DNA of 64,000 bases from contig NC_064039.1 of assembly GCF_932526225.1 (NCBI RefSeq), positions 14,464,139 to 14,528,138 on the forward strand, read 5' to 3'. The position numbers were made by a program, and so were the translations under genes. Below are positions 45,001 through 52,600 of the stretch, one piece after another (position 1 is the stretch's first letter; the number at the start of each line of letters is the position of its first letter). Source of the stretch: Nematostella vectensis. Its lineage: Eukaryota > Cnidaria > Anthozoa > Actiniaria > Edwardsiidae. Below the pieces are notes generated by a model, which saw nothing but the letters and a program-made list of their open reading frames with translations, searched no databases and had not been told where the DNA came from.

Positions 45001-47091
45001 TGCACCAAACGATACACTAATCCAAACCCTGAACAGCAGCTGGACACCAGCAACAACAAAGATCACATCCTATATCACAGGTTACCCCTCCGTGATGACA
45101 TCGCCGGCAGCCGCAAACTCTACAAGTTCAACAATGAGAAGCTCTGTTACATTTACTACCCTTTTCCTACTCTATAATTCCTCCATTATCACAACAACTT
45201 CGACAATCGAAGCAAACGAATCGTACCCGTCAGTTGACATCGCGTCCATACTACCAACACCTCCATTGTTATCATCATCATTGGGTGTCAAGGCGACCAC
45301 GAGTGTGACCAGCCCTGCAAGTTCTAAATTTATCGACTTAGCGGTTACCGAGACATATATTCCTTCCCTGGAGACGGTCGTTATAACTCTATCGCAGTCT
45401 TCAATCAACCCGACAGGCGTTTCAACAGCTCGAAGAGTACCCACTTCAAGTTTAGCATCGTCTCTGTCTGAATTGTGGACAACAACGACGGCATTGATGC
45501 AGTCTACACAAGTGACTTCAAAAACAAGTGGCATACATCCTTCGCTATCAACAAATCAAAAGACGCCTTCAACGATTGCTACCGAAACAAGTAAAATTCT
45601 GACAATCCAGCCTTCACTGTCATCAACGCCAAGGCCTTCATCCTATTACGTGACCACCGTTATGTCTATACCAAGTTATTCAACAGTAAAGTCTTTATCC
45701 CTTGTCGTAACTTCTCCAGCATCATCAATACCACATGCAACATCATCAATCGCACCAACGTCTGGGCCTACAACAGCGCCATACGCGCAAGAGTTTAAAG
45801 GAGAACTGACGATACTCAACGAGATTTACGTGTCATCGCTAAGTGACCGAGAAAGCAGAGAGTACATTAATCTTTCCAATAACATCAAGCGAGTGTTTAC
45901 TAAAATCTACAAGCGCGATGTTCCTGGATTCTCGCACATGGAGATTCGAGGTTTTCAGGAGGCAGTTAACGGTCAGTTACTGTGCGAGGTGACGGTCTAT
46001 GCTCGTTTCGAAGCCCAAGTGACGGGGTCACAACTTGAGGACGTCACATACGCAGCCACTCGGTCAGGGCGCTCCAAGCCTTATGAACTCTCCAAGGTCA
46101 AGTTCACTGACCAGACAGAGCCAGACAGAAAAATATTTGACGGGACGGCAACCGTGGAGAACAGGGTCTACGAGGAAGAGCTAGCGGATCCGGAAAGCGT
46201 AGTATTCAGGAAACAGGCCATGGAGATTGAAGCTGTGTTCAACGATGTTTTTATAGCAATTGAAGGGTTTCTTTTCTGTAGAATTTCGTCATTCCGTCAA
46301 GGAAGTGTTATAGTTGAATTCAAGGCGTACACTACGCGCACGTCGCCTGCGACGGAAAAGGACTTTGTCCTTTATTTGAGGAATGCGAACAATGAGACGC
46401 TTCGAGGGCTTGTGATCAGGAAGGATTCCGTGGTGGTGACCAAGGCGTCAAGCAAACCCACTGAGGGTGGCTGGGATTGGTGGCTTATCGTGGTGTGCGC
46501 GGCGTGTGGATTTTTCATCGTGATCATCACAGTTCTGGTGGTCTACTGTGTACGTATCATTTAGAGAAGGTTGGAAAAAGTCTGATAGTGTAGACTTGAA
46601 GCATGAATGTGTGGGAGTACGGGGCCTCTATCGACACCCCGTCCAGATATGTAGAGACTATTTCTGTATCTTGGTCCTGAAGATGACTTGTTGGACGTAT
46701 AAGAGTTTTACTAGAAGCCTGTGTTCCCCAGTTTAACAAGGCTTTTTTTTAACAGGTTGAGCGCTTAGAACATGGCTAATATAAGTGCCATATAAATGCT
46801 TTTTATCTTTAATCAATAACTCACAATTCATGAAAACTTGATTTCGATTATTAGGTGCGCCGCCATCGCAAACGTACAACTCTGGAATGGGATCCAACGT
46901 ACGATAACAGGAGTTATGACATCTGGGCAGAGGACCCAGGGTTGGAAATGTCCGGCTTCAGGACGACAGGAACACTAAGGCGGGGCGCGCCAGCGGTAGA
47001 AATCAACCCACATGTATCATCCGAGGTCATAGAGCAGGTGAACAGCTTGAACACTGTTTCAAAGAATCAACCCTATCCCTTATTGAACTAA
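1..47091 (+). CDS. Giant transmembrane SEA-domain mucin-like glycoprotein, 3' part (5' end outside the window)
   Basis: Two exons are visible: one open from the window edge to 46549 (frame starting at base 2), and the last at 46855-47091, ending in TAA. The frame stays open for 15,512 codons after base 14. No start or signal peptide is present, so the gene continues upstream. Numbering from base 14, the order is: 201-aa tandem repeats (residues 1 to about 14,560), non-repeated Ser/Thr-rich stretch (to about 15,255), two SEA-like modules (about 15,260-15,370 and 15,374-15,475), transmembrane helix (about 15,489-15,512) and cytoplasmic tail. Repeats are about 43% Ser+Thr and 8% Pro, with no Cys and 15 N-glycosylation sequons each. 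This layout is that of membrane mucins: an extended glycosylated ectodomain, membrane-proximal SEA, one helix and a short tail. I infer a huge glycocalyx or mucus-layer protein. No specific orthologue is recognised. The stop at 46562 is reached only if the intron is retained. Confidence 0.9.
6511..23394 (+). repeat. Copy A of a 16,884-bp (28-unit) tandem duplication inside the mucin exon
   Basis: Every diagnostic variant in this span recurs 16,884 bp downstream. Examples are the silent AACAATCTC at about 14150/31034, the AGAACTGC change at about 18192/35076, the TTGTCGACC change at about 17674/34558 and the Met-to-Ile pair at about 18600/35484. The boundary lies between 6430 and 6722; the listed start is a nominal unit-phase choice. 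The single difference I found is G at 16959 against C at 33843 (Arg versus Thr codon). Confidence 0.9.
23395..40278 (+). repeat. Copy B of the 16,884-bp (28-unit) tandem duplication
   Basis: It follows copy A directly. The right boundary is between 40198 and 40490: position 40491 is C where its partner 23607 is A, so similarity to copy A's successor stops there. The left boundary is the equivalent interval 23314-23606. The two copies give identical translations except for one residue. Either a very recent unequal exchange or an assembly duplication would look like this. Confidence 0.9.
42827..43093 (+). repeat. Internally deleted repeat unit (267 bp instead of 603)
   Basis: The unit runs normally through consensus residue 35 and then jumps to residue 148, losing exactly 112 codons (336 bp) in frame. 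The junction at 42924-42933 is the 10-bp CAACAACGAT, which occurs at both ends of the lost segment in an intact unit. This points to a microhomology-mediated or slippage deletion. Confidence 0.93.
43697..44196 (+). repeat. Degenerate terminal repeat unit
   Basis: It starts as a normal unit up to Pro-Asn-Thr-Thr-Arg (about 43950) and then diverges. An internal segment of roughly 36 residues is missing, and the rest (Asn-Asp-Thr, the Tyr-Pro-x-Leu-Met-Thr and Thr-Pro-Asn motifs, the Val-Pro-Ser-Ile-Ser-Ala-Ser block) is recognisable but mutated. Edge units of tandem arrays decay because they escape homogenisation by unequal exchange. Confidence 0.85.
44197..45790 (+). other. Non-repeated Ser/Thr-rich mucin segment
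   Basis: This coding stretch links the array to the SEA modules. Up to about 45220 it still has many Asn-x-Ser/Thr sites. From there to 45790 it is Ser/Thr/Pro-rich with almost no sequons, more typical of O-glycosylated stalk. It contains no Cys. Confidence 0.8.
44741..45016 (+). repeat. 138-bp coding direct repeat, two copies
   Basis: Copies lie at 44741-44878 and 44879-45016. Each encodes 46 residues beginning Met-Tyr-Met-Asn-Ala-Thr-Ser-Val-Gln and ending Ala-Pro-Asn-Asp-Thr. They differ at only a few positions (Ala/Ser, Pro/Ser, Lys/Thr, Phe/Ser), so this is a local duplication separate from the 603-bp array. Confidence 0.92.
45791..46129 (+). other. SEA-like module 1 of the mucin
   Basis: The segment begins Glu-Phe-Lys-Gly-Glu-Leu and continues with the SEA-family pattern of a Tyr-x3-Leu turn, an Ser-Arg-Glu-Tyr helix start, hydrophobic helix positions and a final strand pair around Gly-Gln-Leu-Leu-Cys-Glu-Val. 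The Gly-Ser-Val-Val-Val-type cleavage motif is absent (Gly-Gln-Leu instead), so this copy is probably structural and uncleaved. Assignment is by pattern only. Confidence 0.7.
46133..46440 (+). other. SEA-like module 2 with GSVIV autoproteolysis-type motif
   Basis: It starts Ile-Phe-Asp-Gly-Thr-Ala and parallels module 1. At 46301-46315 it carries Gly-Ser-Val-Ile-Val after Phe-Arg-Gln, closely matching the Phe-Arg-Pro-Gly-Ser-Val-Val-Val site of human MUC1. There, cleavage between Gly and Ser leaves the ectodomain held non-covalently. I infer the same here, which would make the giant ectodomain sheddable. Confidence 0.75.
46478..46549 (+). other. Transmembrane segment of the mucin
   Basis: A Gly-Gly-Trp-Asp-Trp-Trp juxtamembrane patch precedes about 22 hydrophobic residues rich in Val, Ile, Leu and Phe, with Cys at three positions. 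The next exon starts with Val-Arg-Arg-His-Arg-Lys-Arg, a classic stop-transfer cluster, giving a type I topology. Confidence 0.9.
46550..46854 (+). other. Last intron of the mucin gene (305 bp)
   Basis: The donor GTACGT at 46550 and the acceptor TTATTAG ending at 46854 are both phase 0. The exact placement is supported because it joins the end of the membrane helix to a basic stop-transfer sequence. If retained, translation ends after four more residues at TAG 46562-46564. Confidence 0.88.
46855..47091 (+). other. Last coding exon: 78-aa cytoplasmic tail
   Basis: The tail opens with a basic cluster (residues 2-7). It has tyrosines at positions 16, 21 and 74, the last in Tyr-Pro-Leu-Leu five residues from the end, which fits the Tyr-x-x-hydrophobic endocytic/sorting pattern. 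There is no recognisable catalytic domain or PDZ-binding C-terminus. The TAA stop is at 47089-47091. Confidence 0.85.
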
Positions 47092-49516
47092 CCTATGGGG
47101 GAAGGGGGGTGGAAAGCTGTTCTAGAGTTCTCGATGACTAGGAGGAACTATCCCAACCCTGGAACTCTTGAAATAACTTAATTAGAAGCCTAGGAAGCGT
47201 TTTTTCCTGAGCGTCAGCAAGAACAGTTATGTTCTGTACACAATCTAAGCCTGTTCACATTTGGAGTAACACATTATTCCAGAGATCGGCAGTTGTTCCT
47301 GCTGTTAGTGAAAACATTTATACAGAAGCGCAATGGTACAGGAGTAACATGTAGGACAATCTATCCTCGACCATGGCGACCATGCAACTACATAGGCGCG
47401 CCCATTCATAATTCCGTATGTTAAGCCCGAAATAACGACATGCAAATAATAACATAAACGAAAAAAACATGTAGAGCTTATGTCTTTATTTGAAACCATT
47501 CACACTTGAACATAAGAGTGCGCGCGCCCATGTCGTCATGTCTAGTGTGCAGCAAGCATAACAAGTGAGAGCTTAGAAAAGCCATCACAAGCAAATATAT
47601 CCGCATTAAAACAATTGGGTCTAAAGGGTGCTTTTAGATATCTTGAAGGGCTGCCTCTTAATATGGTATTCTCTAAGATCTAGTTGAACCTCTGCTTAAA
47701 AATGACTTCATTTTATATCATGATTAAAAAGCATTTGTTGTTTCTTTTTCTTGTTCTGCAGATCGATGAGGAAGTTTAGTATTTGCTGGTAGCGTTGCTC
47801 GGATTAATTACAAACAAGATGCCACAGAAGACGAGAAAAACGGCAGAGGAAACGCAATACGCTTTATTAACAAATATGACAAAATATATGTCTTAATAGA
47901 TCTCTCAATAAATATCTTACATGTCTTATTTCTTACAAACTATAATCGGAAATTACTTTCATTAAAAAAGGTTAGGTTAGTTAGGAAGGTATTTTATCTA
48001 CATCATCATCATCATGACCATCATTTAACCATCAAAATCATCTCAAAATCACAAAAAAAAACATCACATAAAAACTTTGAAAATTGAAGAAGCCTTTTTT
48101 ATTTCTGTTCGAATTTGAAGCATTTATATACATTAGTGGTAGATAATATTTTTGTGGCACTTCACATGGCTGTTGTGCCTTATTATCGCAAATGCAAGAT
48201 GAAAAGTATTTACAAATTGAAACAAAAATGCAATGCCAATTGTTTGAAATGGCATGAGAATTACAATAAACAAGGGAAAATTTGTTTACATTATGAAATA
48301 ATGCTTTGTAATAACATATACTCCAGAATTCCGTTAATGTATGTATGTGTAACTAGAAAGATTTTATAGCAGAGCATTTTGCAGCATTTATTAAGACAAG
48401 ATATCACAAGGTTCACAAGATATAAATAGATACATAGATATAATTAAGATATTTCTAGAAATACATTATGATGTACCTTGGAATGGAATAAGAGTAAAAA
48501 AAAGAAGATATAAAAATCTTTTTCATTAAAAGACTCTTTAGTTTTACCAACACAATGGGAATGCTCAAAGAATATACCTAGACAACCTCCACTCTCACAA
48601 TGAACTACCAATCCTGGGCTTAATCTCCGCTTACCACGATTCTGTCTAAAGTTGCCCACATTCAACAAAGAAATATACAACATACATAGCTCTTTAACAC
48701 GTCCATAATCCATAAAGCATGAATAGCGTTGTAGGCACCCTCACAAATAATGTTAAAGCTACAGTTATTAGTGTAGATACTTCAACAGCTAAGATTATAG
48801 AATCTTTCTGATGTGACGTCATGTGATGACGGCATTGCCTGATGACGTCAACAAAATTTAGATATTCATAAGCAATGATGTCATGCCCAAATTTACTCCA
48901 TTTGACAAATGTTTGGCGGATTCATAGCGTCTGGAATATTTCCGGCCCTTACAGATATGTCCCAACACCCTTAAAGCAAAGAATTATATGCGAAAAAAAT
49001 GTCGTTTTGTTGTAGGTTTCAAAAACGCTCGAGGGAATGTCGTTATTCTTGATGGCCCATGCAGTGCGCGCGCAAAATGCAAAAACAACTCACAGACTAC
49101 TAGATTTTGCATATTTGTTTCCTGGAGTTAAATAATTAGTTGACTACCAGGTTGAGATATAATGATGACAAAAAACGGCAAAACTTGTAGCCACACAACA
49201 ATCTTCAGCAATAATATTCTCATGTAATTTTATTGATTTCTAGATCTACACCATAAATGACTGGACCAGAGCTTTTCAGTTCATGGCCTTTCGAAGGTTG
49301 ACCATAATACCTCAATACTGCAGATTTTAGTTATTCGCATGAACGCGCGTTTTATAATATCCATACTAACCACATACCCTTTGGAAGATGAAAATATAAA
49401 GAATTGACCAAATCTATCAAATCTTAAAGGTTTACGGACATGAACTTAAACATTACAAAAATCAGTGGGTTGAGTCATTATTTTCATTGAAGACACTTAG
49501 AAGTATCATCAAGAAA
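47092..49516. other. Intergenic region between convergent mucin and CSTPP1 genes
   Basis: AT-rich, with stops in all frames at short intervals and no homologous coding segment seen on either strand. It contains a short (CAT)5 run at 48001-48015 and two perfect TGACGTCA octamers at 48814-48821 and 48843-48850. The proximal parts are presumably 3' UTR of both genes. Confidence 0.6.
47907..47912 (+). terminator. Candidate poly(A) signal for the mucin gene
   Basis: This is the first canonical AATAAA on the plus strand after the stop, about 0.8 kb downstream. No transcript evidence is available; an earlier variant signal could be used instead. Confidence 0.35.
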
Positions 49517-49522
49517 TTTATT
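49517..49522 (-). terminator. Candidate poly(A) signal for CSTPP1
   Basis: TTTATT on the plus strand reads AATAAA on the minus strand, about 160 bases past the CSTPP1 stop codon. That is a normal distance for a short 3' UTR. Confidence 0.5.
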
Positions 49523-49678
49523 TGATGTATTTGCTGTATTTACCTTTCATACGCTCTGTAAGCATGCAATCCTTAACCTACAGCAGCCTTTCTAATTGTA
49601 GTGAACCCAACATGACATCTAGTACAGCATCCCGCAGTGTTACAAAGAAGTAGACACCTCTGTTGCTGCTCTGCCCGT

Positions 49679-52600
49679 TCACAGCTTCTTACTGTTACTT
49701 GTGAGAGCACCCTTTGGCCGTGCAGATTTGGGTCTGTTGTTTGAACTAGAATGGGTAGATAGTGTGATAAGCGTTGGCTAAATTTTTAGTGGTTCCATAA
49801 AGCTTGCAACTGGCTACATTTTCTCCCTCAAAAAGCAACTACATACAAACATTGACAAGCAACTACAAACATCAAGATTTATATTGTCGATTGATGTTTG
49901 TTAGTATGACACTTCCATCAGATATGAAAGACCACTCAAGAAACCACAAAGAAATAAGCCAAACGAGAACTGAGTAACTCTGTGTTGTTAGGGGCTATGT
50001 CACATGTTTTCTCTAGTGCCTGGTTTGCTCAACAACCCATCATTAACAATTAGAGAGGCAAGAAAGGCTGCACACCCCACTCAGCAAATCCTGGGTAAGG
50101 GCCTGGACACCACATAAATCTTTCTGGTTCTCAGGCCATTATCCCTATTTACCAGCATTCCATATATATATATATTGTGAGATGCCTGTCACCTGTTTAA
50201 CTCCTGGTCAGTCTCCTCCATACTTGCAGCTTTTTCTGGGGGTGTTCCTGGGTGTGATAAAGATGCAATGTAATCAGAGTACTTGACATTCTTACAACTA
50301 CACCACTACTTTAGGCTAAATGTGCTTCCTTGAAAGTGCACATCAGTAGGATTAATTTGTTGTCCTATGGTTTTGTTTTAACAGACATCATACGAAATTG
50401 TTCAGCCAATCAGATTCTAAGGATATTATTTCAATTGCACTATTAGCAGTAGGTTTGTAATCTATGGAAGATGACTTTTTTCCCTGGAAGTCAAGGCTCC
50501 AACAAGGATAACAAGCTCAAGCAACATAGTAAAATATAGCTGTCACAGGACTTACCAATGTTGTTATTAGCACCATCATGCTTGGAGAGAGCCATCAAAA
50601 ACCCATAGAAAGTGACCCTCTCAACGGTTGACAAGATGTGCTTTACTACTGTGACTGATGGACAACTGAAAACATTGAAAGTATTATCATTTAATTAACC
50701 TACCAAGACACCGATTTGTATGTTGGGCAACAATGTTTCTTCATCAGATGACACACTAAACAAGTGAAGCAATCAAATTAAAAATAAGGAAATGAAACAT
50801 TGACATGCACATTGTCGGTCAATAAGAGACATACACAAAGTAATATTTTTATATCGCAGCCATGTTTTTACTTGGTAGAAGATAACTATTTCATAAAAGA
50901 TATATACCAAATATCATAAGGTCATTTTCTAACATTTTATTGAATTTTCCATCGGGAAGAGGAAATCTACAATAAGAACAAGGTGATCCTTAGAACAAGC
51001 ATGGTAAAATTCAGATTTTTTGGCAACACAGCTATACACTTTAAATTCACCTGAACAAATGGCTGCTGGTGTGAGCTATCTGTAGAGTGGCTTCTAAGAA
51101 GGTATGTACATCAACACAGTCCATGCCATTAGTGCCAGCCCCCTCTCCTGTGGGGGCAGGTGCTTGTCTTGGCCGGGACAGTGTTGGTACAACTACAACC
51201 TGTCCAGGGCGGTAGGAACCAGATTGTATTGCCTGGTATGCTGCCTGAAGCTTTTCTATAAACTCTGGAAGATGAAGAGATATTGCATTTTACAAAAGGT
51301 ATTCCAGTTTACTGTACAGTATAACAACAGCAGAACCCCTTACCTCTGAAGGGGAGTCAAGTTAACAGGGTTTAAGAATAATATTTCAGATGAATCATAA
51401 AATATTAATATAGTGATGAAACTCACTAATGAAAAATAGAAATGGAGCACTTGAGCAATTTGAGTTATACAAGTAAAAATGTAAGAATTGGGTCCAAATC
51501 CCAGGGGAATCAAAGTCTGTTCAAGTTAATAGGGATTCTGAGTTTTCCTTGTTTGCTTAGTTTTGCTTTATCTCTAAATGATTACACCATATCTGTTTAC
51601 TGTATTTTTTTCTTCAGAAAGTGAGATTGTGTTGAACTATCATGGGCAGATGCAGGGTTGGGCAGATGCAGGGTTGGCCAGAAAAAGTATGAATAAGGAA
51701 ATCCATGAAAGAACAATGATTACTGCCCCCTAATACTAAAATATCTGCCCCCTGACCCCTATTGGGGCTCCTGGAGCCACCCATTCCACCATTTTAGGAA
51801 ATACGTGTATATCACTTTACAGTACATGCCTTCATAGTAGAACTGTATCTGGAAAGCATACAGGAAATCAGCAAATGAAATAAGGCAGTCCATTGCATCA
51901 TCCATCAAGATAATCCTATTTAACAAATAACATTTGAATTCTCAAACAATCACAATCCAAACAAATAGCAACAAAATGCTTTTTATGTAATTTCTGAGAG
52001 GATGTATTTCATTTTTAAATATTACTGCAAACATGTTGTTCATCATTTTAAGGATGTCAGTGATAACTGTCTGGGAGAAACCGGCGCGAAGGAGGAGCTG
52101 GTGCTCACGTCAGAATGCAGCAAATATGCTACTTATTTATGAAGTTTGTGCTAAAAGTAAACAGAGCCTGATTTATTCAAGATTTGATAAATTGGGCTTC
52201 TGCAAATAAATAAATAAATGAACAAATGAACGATCAATCAAATATATACAAACAAACAAACAAACAAAAATGGTATTTCATAATATCTCAACTGGTTCAT
52301 AACCTCTTAGCTTGTTAATAACATTATACATATAATTATCATAATTTAAAAAGTGAGACAGCATACATATATCTGCTACAGATGATACCTGGCAGTCTTC
52401 TGAACAGGCTCAAATGGAAAGTCAGGGCACAGAAGGCAAATCAAGGAGTGGTATTCTCTAACGGTTAGCAGGTCTGTAAAAGACAGTCTATTGATTAGAA
52501 CTTTAAACTTTTGATTAGAAACTCAAAAGTAATACTAACTATGGAAAACTAGCTCATCCAATCTAACTCCCACAAAGTTCTCAAAAAAGATTTTTGAGTC

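Larger units (their letters stand above)
1..46549 (+). other. Single coding exon of at least 46.5 kb
   Basis: No in-frame stop occurs from base 2 to the donor at 46550 (GTACGT after a TGT codon, phase 0). All repeat spacing is a multiple of three: 603 bp for full units and 267 bp for the shortened one. No acceptor/donor pair is needed anywhere inside to keep the frame. The large central exons of vertebrate mucins are the closest precedent, and the longest human coding exon (MUC16) is in the 20-kb class. An exon junction inside the array cannot be excluded without transcript data. Confidence 0.8.

Noticed and set aside
46562-46564. TAG as the natural stop of the mucin
   Set aside because: It lies 13 bases inside a GT-AG intron. 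Splicing to 46855 gives a basic stop-transfer sequence and a proper cytoplasmic tail.
48115-48713. AT-rich ORFs at 48115-48369 (+) and 48444-48713 (-)
   Set aside because: Composition is that of translated AT-rich non-coding DNA, with no motif, no splice context and no family resemblance.
51104-51349. Plus-strand ORF of 81 codons
   Set aside because: It is the opposite strand of CSTPP1 exon 7, which explains its GC-richer, open character.
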